Numbered from the stretch's first letter, positions 43,791 through 56,665 are shown. The stretch is 64,000 nt of DNA from Scalesia atractyloides (GCA_947069175.1 CAMTDV010000013.1:56426610-56490609); one strand, 5' to 3'. Numbers and translations: made by a program. The notes: a model not told the origin generated them from the letters alone.

Positions 43791-44259
43791 TGTAGGTCCC
43801 CTAGTCCTTATGGATCTTCACAGAATCGTCTATCTAATCTAGAGTGCAGAATCCCCTAGATCAGATTTCACAGAAACAAGAACACGAACAAGAACAATTT
43901 CCTTCAAACTGCCTCCTATTGATTATCTAACACAAAGTGTTTACAACCAATTCAATACACTCTCTCTAAACCTCTCTAAACAGCTGAAATAGCAACACAG
44001 CAATAGAACCAGCAACCTAAACCCTAATGCAAACCTCCCTATATAGAGATAGGTTATGCAACTGAGCTTGGGTTTCCTACATGGACTGCTAATGGGTTTA
44101 AAGCCCAAATCACCTACCATGCACTATTTATTGTATAGTTCAGCCCAATTACTTCTAATTCACTATAACAAAACTAAACCCGCTAACCGTTTATCATTTT
44201 ACTAATTACAAGATATTCAAAGACCAAATCTAAGCTGTTGTCACAAATATGCACCAACA
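43791..44259 (-). mobile_element. 5' LTR of element C1 (469 bp)
   Basis: Plus view TGTAGGTCCCC ... GCACCAACA; matches 17824-18274. TATA-like CCTATATAGAG at about 44036-44047. Right flank ACGTA. Confidence 0.92.
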
Positions 44260-44353
44260 ACGTACATGACATGGACTAGGCCCAATGACACGCGTGCAAG
44301 GCACGAGGACATGTGAAGGGCGAGGCCCGTTCACACCCGATCTAAGAATGATA

Positions 44354-44385
<32 letters not shown>

Positions 44386-45413
44386 GACAAATATATGTAT
44401 AAAAATATTAATCGAACAAACAAACTACTAACACTATAATAACATTAAAGTTGTTCTAATGTGATAGATATATACACAACAAGAATTCAAGATGAACAAC
44501 TGGTACGGGGTCCGACGAGACCTAGGTGTCTAATGAAGTTAATACACATGTAGGTTACACACGTGTATGGACACCCGAATTCATAAGTACGACTTATGGA
44601 ACGCAAAACTGTGAGTTCATGTCCCTCCTTTCAAATATTTCAAAGTTTTGTTTTTAAAACAATTGAGGGGAAATACATGTCATAACAAACGGTATGTTAG
44701 CTATGGGCTTAGATGATAACATGATCAATGTGCGTAAGTAGGATGATGCCAAGAGTAACCATTAATCACTTACACACCGATAGATCCTTAAACTCCATGA
44801 ATGCTAGTTTGTTAACCCTTTAGGAGTGCTTTTTTTATCCCATTTGATGTCAAGAGTTGTCTCGGTTTGGTAACTTACTTATGGCACATATGTTAGGGTG
44901 CTACCTACACACTGATAGATCCTTAAACTCCATGAATGCTAATAATACTAAGATTTCATTACTGGACTACGAACAAGACATTTCATATGAATACAATAAC
45001 TACATGAACTCGCCAACTTTATGTTCACTTTTCAAACTTACATGTATTTCAGGACGCAAAACTTGACCCGATGAAAGACTATGGGAAGTGGGAATGAACA
45101 TGTCAACGAATTCCTTTTTGGGGAATTTGTCTCTTATATCCCAACCTCGTATGGGTATAAAGGGGTGAAAACCTCAACATGCTTTTATGATGAAAACAAT
45201 CTTTTGGTTTAAAGTGTAATGCAACTCACAAACTATATTTTGGATAACATTATGAACTTGTCTGAACCTTGTAACTTGTTTTGGAACTTGTAAACTTTGG
45301 TTGCAACTTAACATATATGGCATCGTTGTTGATTTATTTTTGTTTACACAATTGGTTGCAATGGTTACCTCAAAGTCACATGATTGCGCTTCCGCTATGA
45401 CTAGGGTGTGACA
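44260..45413 (+). mobile_element. Gypsy-type LTR D2, right part (duplicate of 15600-16774)
   Basis: From CATGGACTAGGCCCAATGACACGCG it follows D1 to the LTR end GGGTGTGACA at 45413. Differences: an AT microsatellite at 44357-44386, and a replaced patch at 44772-44806. No coding; the frame at 44857-45066 is fortuitous. Confidence 0.88.
44357..44386. repeat. AT microsatellite, copy D2
   Basis: Pure (AT) run of about 15 repeats, longer and purer than at the D1 position. Confidence 0.9.
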
Positions 45414-45785
45414 TTAGGGTTGTGTATGTGTATGTAATAGGGCTGAGCTGTTAGAGGTGAATGTGTCGTGTTTGTATTTAAGTTCGCACAAAGGTAGATT
45501 TACCTTCGTACGAAGGTAACTTACCTTTGTACGAAGATAAACTTACCCTCGCACGAAGGTAGAAGTCATGTCTATAAATAGTCGTGTTGAGGTGTGAGTA
45601 TGTAGAACTTTTGGTGACTGATACGACAAAGCCCTGTCGGATTTCACGGTGATCTGTAATTGTTAAACGTGTAATGAAATCAGTAAATTGATATGTAATC
45701 TTGTAATTGTCACTAGTTAATATGAATTCTACACATATGGACAAGATATTCAAATTAGGACCTTTGCTATTCGAAAAAACGATCC
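45414..45785 (+). mobile_element. LTR-like fragment with ACGAAGGTA repeats, copy D2
   Basis: Duplicate of 16775-17144, including the four CTTCGTACGAAGGTAA-like copies (45485-45563) and the TATA box CTATAAATAG (45574-45583). Few changes. Confidence 0.5.
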
Positions 45786-46148
45786 ACAGGATGCTTTCTT
45801 TTTTTATTTTTTGGTGTAGATTTCACAACACCGGTTATGGTGTCATGATCACAACGACCAGTAGGCGGAACAACAGAGGTATGAGCTTGTGATATGGACT
45901 CATCTAAAGTGTGCACGTCCCCCTTTGCTTGTCTTTTTAAAACCTTTGACTCTTGATTTAAAATTCTAGTAAAGCTTTCATTTGTTAGACTGCTTATTTC
46001 AAAAACAACTCCTTGTTGAAAATCCTTTTCAGGAACTTGTTTTTAAAGATAATAACTTAAGAGTCTAGGATATATATAAGAAAAGCTTTACTTTTAGAGA
46101 TTTTATTAAAATTTGCACCAAGTCCATAAACAATGTCTAGGATAGATT
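45786..46148 (-). pseudogene. aORF fragment, copy D2 (minus strand)
   Basis: Duplicate of 17145-17501. Minus-strand translation again gives KAFLIYPRLLS, then KQVPEKDFQQGVVFEISSL and NETFTRILNQESKVLKR. It is interrupted by the LTR of G at 46149. Its relative inside G lies at 54081-54467, so a second, oppositely oriented G-like element once lay here. Confidence 0.7.
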
Positions 46149-46816
46149 TGTTGGAATTGAACCCTACAAAAGAACAGATGATAGAAAACTAAAATATACT
46201 ATAACCTCTAATCCTAATAATAATAAATCATCTGCAAGAGTCAAGCTCTACTGAAGACAAAATGCCAAAGGTCTGCCATAGCAAAACATTGTTGAAGACT
46301 AAAGTTAAAGCTTTGCCAAGGCAAAACTCTGTTGAAGACTAAAGCTAAATCTCTACCAAGGCAAAACTCAGCTGAAGACTAACAGAGGATGTCTCATCAA
46401 TGTTTACTATCAGTCTTTGTAATGTTTAGTTATAGCAGTGGTTAGCTTAGAAGATGTTGTTAGTTTGTTAATATTTTTAAATGTCACTTTCTTATTGACA
46501 TCATCATAAAATGCTCGGTGGTTAGAATTTAGTGTAAATAGAACAATGCTTGTACTGTTCTATTTGATCACTTTTCATCGCTTATCAATCTAATATTCTT
46601 CTTTACATATTGTACAAACAATTTAGTGATCTTAGGCTGAGGGGGAGATTGTGATTTATAAGCAAGTGATTACAATCATGAAAGTAAGATAATGAAAACA
46701 ATCTCTCAATTGTTATGAATAAAATTTCATCATTCCGCCGCATTTACATCTGATTTATCATCTTTCATTTTTCATCTTTAGACCTTTCATAACAGTTTCA
46801 AACTCAGATCCTAACA
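46149..46816 (+). mobile_element. 5' LTR of element G (668 bp)
   Basis: TGTTGGAATTGA ... AGATCCTAACA, followed by the primer site. Its first 324 bp recur at 17502-17823. It contains a purine run GAGGGGGAGATTGTG (46639-46653) that mimics a polypurine tract plus LTR start. No 3' partner in the window, so the left limit rests on the D1 copy and on where the aORF fragment stops. Confidence 0.8.
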
Positions 46817-46830
46817 ATTGGTATCAGAGC
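46817..46830 (+). promoter_or_regulatory. Primer binding site (element G)
   Basis: ATTGGTATCAGAGC, perfect initiator tRNA-Met match. Confidence 0.93.
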
Positions 46831-46977
46831 TTGGTCAATCAAATTTGATTTAACAATCAATTTGATTTGAATAGATCAGCTCTCACTGCCAATTAAGTTT
46901 GTTCATTTTTATTGAAAACAGAGTTTAATTACATTCTCAGAGTTTTAAACAAAAATCTGTTTGTAAACAATCAGAAT

Positions 46978-48360
46978 GTCACACACTTCACAAGATCCTC
47001 ATAACACCAGCAACATGTTTAAACCACCGATCCTTGTCAGATCTGAGTATAATATCTTACAAAGACGGATGGGTCATGTCCTTGCTCAGGTCATCTTTGG
47101 ACCTCTTGTTCCAATGATACCGAGTACAGAGGACCCAAAAGTCTAAGTACCAAAGAATCCTGAATATTATTTCAAGCAATATTTCCAAAAAAATGAGCTA
47201 GATGCAAAGGCATTTAGCATCGTGGCCTCTACACTGCCAAACGATATCTATGATGGCCTGTTGCATTGCAACAATGCAAAGGAATTATGGGATGCTTTAA
47301 AAGAGCAATTCGGTGGGACTGAGGAAGTGATCGAAAATAACAGAGAAGGATTAAATCAACAATATGAAACGTTTTGTCATGTAAAAGGAGAGTCATTAAC
47401 CCAACAGTTTGAAGATTTAGCTGTCTAGTGAGCTTAAACTGGTTAATGTTGCGTTTACAAATTCAACTTTAAATAGTGGTTTTCTTATATCATTACTAGA
47501 CAAGTGGGACACTATAGCTTTTGTAACTCGAAATTCAGTTTAGTTTAAAGAAATGAGTCTAACACAGCTTCATGGTAGGCGCCTCACTTATGAGAGAGAG
47601 TTGAACCAGAAAAAGAAGATACAAGAATCTGGCAAGGTGGCTGATGACTATGCATTTGGTAGTACAACACTTTTCGGCCAAGAAGAAGTCACTGGCAGTT
47701 GTAAGGATCAGAGTTATGATCATTTCATTGATATAACTTCTAGTGGTAACTTCAACTCTGACCCTTACACACCTAATTATGCATTTGCTGCTAATGGGAA
47801 AAGCCAAACTTCTGATAACTTATGCTTTGAGTTGAATAACCTTCAACATTTTGACCCTTCAGATTTGGAAGAGATGGCTATTTTGCACAAGTTGGCTCTA
47901 TTAAGTGTTAGGGCTAACAAATATTACAAGAGAACTGGTAGAAAGTTTCCAGGGTTGCATGGGGGCTAAAAGTTGGGCTGGATAAGTCAAAGATTAAGTG
48001 CTATAAATGTAATAGGCTAGAACACTTTGCTAGAGAATGTAGGTCTCAATCAACTGGACCAATTATCACACATCCTAGCCCTAGACCTCAAAACACTGTC
48101 CATTATTCCTAATATACCCCTGCTCCTCATATGCAAAACACTGCTTATTTTACACACCTTGCTACCACTGTTCATGTGTAATATGTTCAAACCACTGTTT
48201 CTCATATGTTCAAGCACCAGCTCTTCAGGTTGAAATGCAACCTGCACAACAAGTTACTCAAACCACTGCTTAGGCAGAGGTTAATCAACAGAGTTTCTTT
48301 ACTCAGGGCTTTGTTGATTGGAGTAGCTTGCCTTAGGATATGAATGATGAAAACTTTGCT
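46978..48360 (+). pseudogene. gag: gag with first zinc knuckle (element G)
   Basis: Start ATG 46978 (MSHTSQDPHNTSN). Pieces: LVRSEYNILQRRMGH, a stop at about 47143, then SIVASTLPNDIYDGLLHCNNAKELWDAL in 47222-47428 (UBN2-type), 47553-47969 (DPSDLEEMAILHKLALLSVRANKYYKRTGRK), and the knuckle CYKCNRLEHFAREC at 47999-48040. Several stops. The C-terminal Gln/Thr-rich tail runs on to about 48360. Confidence 0.85.
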
Positions 48361-49300
48361 CTAGTTGCTAATAATGAATAAACAAAATGATTTTTTTATG
48401 GTACTAGATACAATAGTTGAGGGTGATGAATCTGGGGAAGTGGAGTCTAAATTTGTTGTGTCTAATGTTCATCATGAAACAGTTGTTACAAAATAAAGTG
48501 GTGAAGATTCGAAACCTCTATCTGACCCATGGGATGCAAGTGTTTGTGAAGGTGAATGTGATTGTGCCATGATGGCTTCTACTAAGGTATCTCCTCAGGT
48601 CTTAAAAGATCTATGTTAAGATAAATGCATCATAGCTTTTGCTAACATAAAATAGGTGAATGAAAACCTTTGTAATAAGATTTTGGATGATGAATTACAG
48701 TTTGAAAAACTTTCAAAAGAAGTAAAAGCTAAACTGTATTAAAAAGAATCTGAATCAGCAGCTTAAAACATGAAGCTAGCATAACCAATAACCAACTCAA
48801 AACTATGATAGAAAAATATCAGGTTTGCAAAAAGGAGTTGGAATCCACCCAAATCACTTGTGAAAAATGGGTGGAATCCTGTAAAGGTTATGAGATTTTG
48901 TTAGAAAATCAGGTCAAGAATAACATAAAATTGGCATTGGTTTCAAAGAAATTGACCAAATTTCTGAAAATGTTACTGGAAGTGACTCTAGTTTGGTTGA
49001 AATTGTTCCAACAAACTTGGCTGGTCAAGAAATCAAAGTCATTGATAAAAATGGAAATAGAAATGTTTTAGAAAGACATGAGGGATCCTCAACTTTTGAG
49101 GCGATTGGGAAATATCAATTTAAACCCACATGGCCTGATGCATGTGACATTCTTGAAAATTTCAATCCAATGAATTTTTCAACCATTAAAGGTGCCAAAG
49201 CACTAAAGGCAAGAATCATTCCCATAACAGATTTACCAACAGATGTTACAACATCTGCTGACAAAATGTCTGAAAAAAGGGAAAAATAAAGAAAATATCA
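48361..49300 (+). pseudogene. gag-pol linker (element G)
   Basis: Broken helical/coil pieces, the clearest being 48805-49071 (MIEKYQVCKKELESTQITCE) and 48993-49289 (VEIVPTNLAGQEIKVIDKNG). Stops are frequent. The equivalents in A, B and C1 are likewise coiled coils between the two knuckles. Confidence 0.55.
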
Positions 49301-49311
49301 AAAACATGTTT

Positions 49312-49353
49312 TGTGATTTTTATGAAAAGAAGAACCATGTTACCAAAAATTGT
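49312..49353 (+). pseudogene. Second zinc knuckle, degenerate (element G)
   Basis: CDFYEKKNHVTKNC: spacing as CX2CX4HX4C, with the second Cys changed to Tyr. Confidence 0.65.
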
Positions 49354-49899
49354 TTTCTTCTAAAAGCTTATGACATTAACAAATCAAGTGTGATCATTGA
49401 TTCTCCAAACTAAACAATTTGTAGTAAAACAAATCATAAAACTCAAGAGTGTGTTTATCTCAAAAACTTTAATGTGAAAAAGATGATTATAAATCCAAAA
49501 CACTTGAGAGTTCAAAGACTAGTACTTCAAAAGGAAAGTCTAAACAGGCCTTTATGCCTGTTGGAACACCTGTTACCAGAGCACTGCACAAAACCTCTGT
49601 TCCCAGAGAGGTGTAGGTAACAGATGCACCACATGCCAAACAGTACCCAAGAGGATATGGCCAACCAACTTACCAAAAGGTACCTCTTAGTTATGATGGT
49701 TACAAAAGGCCCTCAAAACCAAGAGTAAATAGGCATCCTCATGGTTACTATCATCTGGTAGGAGATGGGTCTCAACAGATATTACAAAGATCTGTTCAAA
49801 CCACTGACCATTCTTCTAAATTTGAGACTGACATGTTTGTGACCCTTCCAAAGCCATTTTGGCTTTGGAAACCTACCTAAACTAATTAATTACCATTGT

Positions 49900-50300
49900 G
49901 CAGGGAGCTTCAACTTGCCTTGATAGTTTATGGTATGTAGATAATGGAGGCTCCAGGCACATAGCATGATGTAGAGCCCTTCTCAAAGACTGCATAGCTC
50001 ATGGAGGGGTTGATATATCCTTTGGTAATAATTCAAAAGGGAAGGTACTTGGGTTAGGAACTGTTCAGGCTGGGAAACTCAAATTTGAAAATGTCAATCT
50101 TATTGACAATCTGAAATTTAATCTTCTTAGTGCTTCACAAATGAGTGACAAGGGTTATGGGTCATTCTTCACTGAGAAAACTTGTTAGATTGTTGGGTCA
50201 GAAGTGGTTAAAAAGATTGATCAAATCATAGCTGAGAGTAAAGCACAACTTTTTGCACATAGGAGTGGTAATGTGTATGTGGTTGATATACGGATGCATG
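49900..50300 (+). pseudogene. Protease and pre-integrase start (element G), DSG mutated
   Basis: LWYVDNGGSRHIA (Asp at 49940) keeps the catalytic Asp but the Ser of DSG is Asn, and a stop follows at once. Then VDISFGNNSKGKVLGLGTV and NLIDNLKFNLLSASQMSDKG, the flap and pre-integrase lines, up to about 50190. Confidence 0.75.
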
Positions 50301-50301
50301 T

Positions 50302-51616
50302 TTGTTCTCAGCTGCCTCTAACAAAGAGACAGAACTATGGCACAGAAGACTTGGGCACCCAAACCTGATAACTATCATCACACTTTCTAAACAAGGCCTT
50401 GTAAGACATCTACCACAAAAGCTTTTCACAAGAGATGAACATTATGTTTCCTGTTTAAAAGGCAAACAACATAAAAGTTCATACAAGCCTATTGGTGAGT
50501 CCAAAACAAGTCAATGCTTACAATTGTTACATATGGACTTGTTTGGCCCTATAAAAATCATGAACCTTAAACAAAAAAGGTATTGCCTTATTATTGTTAA
50601 TGATTTTTCTAGGTTTACTTGGACTTACTTTTTGCACTCCAAGGATGAGACTGCAAGTATCTTGCAGGGATTTGTGAAACAAGTTGAAAAGCAATTTGAC
50701 CTGCTAGTAAAAGACTCAGGAGTGACAATGGCACGGAGTTTAAAAATAAGGAATTGGATGAGTTTTGTGTGTCAAAAGGAATTGTAAGGTAGTACAGCAT
50801 TCCAAGAACACCAGAACAAAATGGGGTGGTTGAAAGGAAAAACAGAACATTAATTGAAGCTGCTAGAACCATGCTTACAGACTCAGGTTTACCCTTTTCC
50901 TTGTGGGTAGAGGCTGTAAACACTACTTGCTATGTTCAAAACAGAGTTTTGATCAACCCAAGCATCAACCCACTACTTATGAAACTCTATTCAAGATCAA
51001 GCCACTGATCTCGTACTTTAAAATCTTTGGCTGCCCATGTTTCATTTTAAATCTAAAAGATTCAATTTCAAAATTTGCAGCCAAAGTAGACTATGGTTAT
51101 TTTCTGGGATACTCAACCACTACAGCCTACAGAGTCTTTAATTCAAGGATTAGATGTGTGGAAGAGACCTTGAATGTTAAGTTCAATGAACTTTCTTCGT
51201 TAAAAATCCCAACAAAGCCTACGGAACTTTTTGAATTAAACAAATTTACATTTGAAGCTATGTCTATCAAGACTGACCCTGCAGGTACATCACAGTCTCC
51301 ACAACAAGACTATGGATATGACATTGTGATTCCACAATATAAAGTCACTTCCACAATCAGAGGAATATATGTTATTAACAACTGTGAAAACTCCGCCACT
51401 GCTGGATCAACCATTGTTGATCCTCAATTCTCTGCTATCTCATCAAATAAAACCTTTGTTGATAAAAGTCCAACCACTGTGGATAAAAGTCATCATGTTT
51501 TCACACCTCCCTCACCAATGCCTCCACCTCCTTTTCAAACAGATGTTGGCTTTTCAAGATTGCCACGGATGATTCCATCTGCAGCCTTCACCTTAAAATG
51601 CCATTATTCCATATAA
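50302..51616 (+). pseudogene. Integrase (element G)
   Basis: Frame 50302-50787: LWHRRLGHPNLITI, YVSCLKGKQHKSS (one Cys of the pair lost), LLHMDLFGPIK (first Asp), a shift at about 50705, RSDNGTEFKN (second Asp, 50717 on), a stop, PEQNGVVERKNRT (Glu, about 50830), then frames 50826-51008 and 50903-51616 with FGCPCFILNLKD and YFLGYSTTTAYRVFN. The C-terminal Pro/Ser/Thr linker ends at 51616. The catalytic residues survive in pieces. Confidence 0.83.
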
Positions 51617-51759
51617 GGTAGATCTAATCTACCTTAAAAACCATTTATCTGATCTAATCATCGGAAACATCAATGAAGGGGTGCTTACTAGAAGTTAATC
51701 CCAAAACATTTGTCTTTTTGTTGGTTTCCTATCTCTCACACAACCTATCAAGTACTAAG

Positions 51760-53234
51760 AGGCACTTAAAGATAACAGTTGGGTAGAAGCCATGCAAGAA
51801 GAGCTCCTTCAGTTTAAAAGACAACAAGTATGGGAACTTGTACCATTGTAAAGGATGTATGTTCAATTGGCACAAAATGGGTCTTCAAAAACAAAACTGA
51901 TGAAAGGGGTATTGTTGTAAAGAATAAAGCTAGGCTTGTGGTTCAAGGTTACAGACAAGAAGAAGGCATTGACTTTGATGAAACCTTTGCTCCTGTAGCA
52001 AGATTAGAAGCCATCCGACTGTTCTTAGCCTTTTCTGCCAACTACAATATCAAGGTGTTTCAAATGGATATCAATAGTGCATTCTTGTATGGTAAGATCA
52101 AAGAAAAGGTATATGTTTGTCAACCTCCTGGCTTTGATGATGCATTTTATCCTAATCATGTCTACAAGCTTAACAAAGCTTTGTATGGCTTGAAGCAAGC
52201 ACCAAGAGCCTAGTATGAAACTCTTTCGACCTTCCTCTTATCCATTGGTTTTACAAGGGGTAAAATTAACAAAACTTTATTTTTGAAATGGAGAGAAAAG
52301 GATTTGATGCTTGTCCAAATTTAGGTGGATGACATCATTTTGGATCCACATGCACTGCCATGTGTGAAGAATTCAGACAACTCATGGCAGTAGCGTTTGA
52401 AATGAGTGCAATGGGTGAGCTCCAATGTTTTCTTGGTCTCCAAGTAAAACAATTGCAAAATGGTACATTCATTAACCAAAGTAAGTATGTCAAAGAACTA
52501 CTTACAAAATTTGATATGAATGATTGTAAACCATGTAACACACCCATGGTAACCACAAAGCATGTCATTGTTGATGACAAAGATGACTTGGTTGATCAAA
52601 CTCTATATAGAAGCATGATAGGTTCTTTATTGTACCTAACTGCATCAAGGCCAGACATCATGTTTGCAACATGTGTTTGTGCTAAATCCCAGCCAACACC
52701 TAGGAAGTCCAATCTCATTGCTGTAAAAAGGATTTAGATACATAAAAGGTGCTCCCACACTTGTTATCTGGTATCCAGCTAATAGAAATATTGAGCTTTC
52801 AGGTCATTCAGACAATGATTTTGCTGGACGCCACACCACAAGGAAGTCAACCTCAGGAGGATGTCAATTCCTAGGAAATGCTTAGTGTCTTGGCAAAGCA
52901 AAAAAGCAAGTTGCCGTATCAACATCCTCAGCAGAAGCTGAGTATATTGTTGCTACAAGCTGCACTACTCAACTCCTATGGCTTCAAAATCAAGTATTGG
53001 ATTTTGGTGTAACTGCTTTAAAGACTCCTCTCATGTTAGATAGTCAAGCAACTGAAAACATCATCAAAAATCCAGTATCTCATTCTACCACAAAGCACAT
53101 TAATATCAGACATCACTTTGTGAGGGATTTCTATGAAAAAGGTTTGTTTTCTCTACATCATGTTCTAACAAAGCATTAGATACATCTACCTCTGAAATCT
53201 GATCTCTAGAATTGGTATGCTAAACATGGAATAA
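51760..53234 (+). pseudogene. Reverse transcriptase and RNase H (element G)
   Basis: RT: NSWVEAMQEELLQFKRQQVWEL, IGTKWVFKNKTDERG, KARLVVQGYRQEEG, FQMDINSAFLYG, LYGLKQAPRA, stop, then a stop codon in place of Tyr directly before VDD (about 52323), so the YVDD box is cut. RNase H: RPDIMFATCVCAKSQ, a stop, HSDNDFAG, SSAEAEYIVATSC and LDSQATE. The end is a partial deletion near 53165 and the stop at 53232. Confidence 0.85.
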
Positions 53235-53603
53235 AAATAAGCATTTGCGTTCCATGAATAAACAGCATTAATATGTTTTCAAAAAGTTAAAAATCCATCC
53301 TTAAAAATAGCTAAAATTGAAATTTTTCAATAAATCTCTAAATTTTGCTCATAACCATTGTTTCTCCAAACTCTGCTTGGCGTGAAAATCTAATATCCTT
53401 TGTTCTACATCCACTGCAGTGAAATCACTGTTTTCCTAGTCCACTGATAATCTATCCTTTAATAGTGTAAAATCACCACTGATCATTCATCTATTCGAAA
53501 CCATTGCTGGTATCCAGCAGAGGTTTCCAAACAACTCTCATCCGTTACTAACAGAGGTTGCACTGGACAGAGGATAGCCATCAGATCTTTTGGAAACCGT
53601 CGC
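53235..53603 (+). other. Short post-pol spacer of element G
   Basis: AT-rich, no motif array, no conserved block and no polypurine tract. This contrasts with the 1.5-2.1 kb spacers of A, B, C2 and F. Confidence 0.5.
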
Positions 53604-56600
53604 CATGTCAGCATTCACTTTTCACTTTATAAATCCTGTTTCATCCAAACAGAGTTCTACTTGCCATTTTGATTTCAAAAAAATCTCCATTACTCTCATC
53701 TTCTTCCAAACCCTCAATAATCACTCTTCCATCATGAATCTCATCATCAAAACTCCCCACAACTACCTTCCTATACTCGAAAAACCAAATAACAATACTG
53801 CTTTTCTCTCCATGATCGATGTTCTACAAACATCATCATACAAAGATGTGTCACTAGCCAAGGCTATCTGGACACCCTTAGACAATTTTGGGCAAATGTT
53901 GAAGTCAAGATTCAAAACAAAAAGTCTTTTGCCATTACGTCAAAGATTGGGCAGTCACATGTCCAAATTGCTCCATCTACTATCTCCACCACATTTGGTC
54001 TTAATGACCTAGATGACCCCACTTCTTTCCCAAAGAAAGATTTACATGCTGAATTCATTGAGCGTGGTTATGAAGGTCAATTGATAGGTATTACCATTTT
54101 TAAACCTGAATTTCCCGCTGACATGAAATTCTTTTTCCATACACTTTTTTTATGTTTGTCAGCCAAGACAACTGCTTTTAACGAAATACCTTTAAACATT
54201 CAGTACTTGGATTGTGCTATTTTAACAAAATCAAAATTTAACCTTTCCCAGGTACTGTTTTCTGAATTGGTTGCAAATTTTAACAATATTAAAAAAGGTA
54301 AAGCTTTTCTGATACACCCTAGGTTGTTGAGTTTCTATTTACAAAAACAAGTTTCTGCAACAGATTTTCAACAAGGTGTCATCTGTGAAGTTGGCAGCCT
54401 TAAACATGAAACTTTTACTAGACTATTAACTCAAAAACCAAAGGTTTTGAAAACAAAAGCAACATAGACTGAGCAAATTTTAACTACTACCACATCCACT
54501 GCTCCTTCTTCTGTTGCTGAGCCCACTGCTCCTGGTGAACATGGCACTACAACCAGTGCTATGCAACCCCACCAGAATAACCAAAAAAGAAACCCACCAA
54601 ATCTAAAAAGCCCACCAAGTAACCCAAAAAGGTGACTCTGGAAGATGAGATCCTAGATGTTTTACCTGTGACAGCACCAAAGTCACATGAAACCACTGCT
54701 GCTACTTCATCACAATAGATGGTCCAATGATCTCCACCAATACCAGCTCCTCTTGTTTCCTCACAAAAGGAACAAGTTGTAAGCACAGGGACACCACACT
54801 ATGAGGTAGGTGATTCACTTGAACGTCTGTTCTCTAGCCCCTCTCCCATGGCTATGTCTCTTTCTACTCCACTACCCACCTCTCCAATTCCTTCCACATT
54901 CTTACCCCTGTTTCAAGCTATTGAGAAAACTCATATTACAAGTTGTACTTCTCATTCACCATCACTTAGAGTTTAACTCCATCATTGACTGAATCTGAGA
55001 AAACTCAATTAGCCAACCTAGAAACAGTTGAGGAGGCTACACCCCATGAGTTACATGTAACTCTTGGTGATAGTTCAAGTGAATCGACTACTACAATGTT
55101 GCTACAATAGTGGCTTAGTTGGACAGTGGTTACATACATACGACTTCCTTGAAGGAAAAAACTGTTGAGACTACAATTGTATCCTCTAAACCAGTTGGAA
55201 GTCCCTAGTACCAAGAAAAAGGGGCATTTGGTTATGAAAACATTGAGATTCCTCATGTTGATGATCCAAATACAACTACCTCTGGTAGGAATTTAGATGA
55301 TCCTATTCACTTAGGTGATAAATTAAAATACCAAGAATTGATGGAGAGAAGCAATACCATGGAATCATCTATTGATGAAATCAAATCCATGATGAAACAA
55401 GTGCTACAAAATTCTCAACCTCAACCATCCCCAACTCAAAATGGTGATGAGCTATGGAAAGTTGTTCAACAATTATCCTAGCTCAGAGACAATTAGCAGA
55501 CATTCAGCATGAAACCCACATGAAATTGGTCAAAAATATGGTCGAGACTAGATACAAAGATACACAAGCAGACATTAAAGCCATCAAAGACCATTTGCTA
55601 AAAACTAATGGCTCTGCCCCAGTTATTATTCTTCAAGATGACATAGAAGATGATTCCAAAAGGGGAAGAAAGATAACTTGAGAAAGTTGCAACCTGATTT
55701 AACTGTTAAATCAAAGGTGCAACAACAGCCAGAAACCACTGCTAGCACTGCTGAAGGAAAAGGGGTTGAGAGACCCTAAATAAAGAAGAGGAAAGGATTG
55801 CTGATGAAAAGCAGAAGAGACAAGATACACTTAAAGCTAAAGCTTTAATGCTCATTAAAGAAGAAAAAGCCAAACAGTTGGAAAAAGAAGATGTTGGTAT
55901 TTCAAGACAAAGAAAGTCTGCAAGAAAAGCAAGACAACCAACTGACTTCTCTTCTACAACAACTGCTGAAGCTACTACTGTTGTATCCTCTGTCCATACA
56001 AACCCAATAGATGTTAGGACAAATGTTGTGACAACAGATGCTGGAACAATATATGTTTCTCAAACCACTACCCTACTTACATTTCCAACATTAACCGAAC
56101 CATTATCCACACCACCTCGAATTCATGTACATCCACTATCACCCAAAATTAAATTCCAACGCAACAGGAAAACTTTTGTTGTTGATGATGATGATGATGA
56201 TGAAGAGAGTCAATCACCACTCCTTGTATCATCAAAATCCATTTCACAACCATCCTCATCACTGCCATATCCTGAAACCCCATATCCACCCATGCACCTA
56301 TCATCTTCATATCTTCCAATGGTGCCCTATACCCTCTGAACTTTTTGTTGTCAAAGGAGAAATAGAGGCTTTCTATAAGATAGAGGATCCAAAACAAAGA
56401 GAATTTCCAACTCTTCTGGGGTATCGAAGCCTAAGAATCTAGATGAATATCCAAAGTTAAAGGCTAGACAAGCTGAGACCATAGCAAAAGATCGATCAAA
56501 GGGTAAGGATGACACAGCTTTACAAATATCCTTGTAATTTCAACTGAGCAATGTAAGAACATTGAAGATTTTGCTAAGGATTTGAGTAACTCCATGTCTG

Positions 56601-56665
56601 ACAATCCAACCACTGATGATCCAGAACTAAAGCAAGATTATCTTCATCATATAATGAAGTTCCTG
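53604..56665 (+). pseudogene. Accessory ORF (aORF) of element G, cut by F
   Basis: ATG 53604 (MSAFTFHFINP) or 53734. N-terminal domain: NTAFLSMIDVLQTSSYKDVS, PTSFPKKDLHAEFIERGYEG, then 54081-54467 with FPADMKFFFHTLFLCLSAKT, KFNLSQVLFSELVANFNNIK and AFLIHPRLLSFYLQKQ. The hydrophobic pattern and the P-R-(F/L) line match B (29690) and A (9880-10020). A Thr/Pro/Ser-rich middle, a coiled-coil piece 55454-55681, and a Thr-rich part with a seven-Asp run (56181-56203) follow. The reading continues to 56665, where the F LTR begins after TCCTG. Several stops. Confidence 0.6.

Larger units (their letters stand above)
38264..44259 (-). mobile_element. Ty1/copia retrotransposon C1 (minus), 3'-truncated, inserted in D2
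   Basis: Sense order on the minus strand: 5' LTR 44259-43791, primer site, leader, gag, two zinc knuckles, protease, pre-integrase, integrase, and an end in the IN-RT linker at 38264-38268. RT, RNase H and the 3' LTR are missing. It is flanked on both sides by ACGTA (38259-38263 and 44260-44264), although the left end is not an LTR. Confidence 0.88.
46149..56665 (+). mobile_element. Ty1/copia retrotransposon G, 3' end interrupted by F
   Basis: 5' LTR, primer site, gag, two zinc knuckles, protease, integrase, RT, RNase H and accessory ORF are in order. The element is cut inside the accessory ORF by the LTR of F at 56666; its 3' LTR is not in the window. G differs from A, B, C and F in sequence and has no conserved post-pol block: only 370 bp separate pol and accessory ORF. 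Very many stops show an old copy. Confidence 0.85.

Noticed and set aside
46639..46653. GAGGGGGAGATTGTG as the start of a 170-bp LTR of G
   Set aside because: The D1 copy shows that the element-type boundary is at 46149 (17502), where the aORF fragment stops; the purine run is inside the LTR.
53604..56665. Calling the accessory ORF an envelope gene
   Set aside because: No signal peptide, transmembrane anchor or fusion motif is visible; position alone is not enough.
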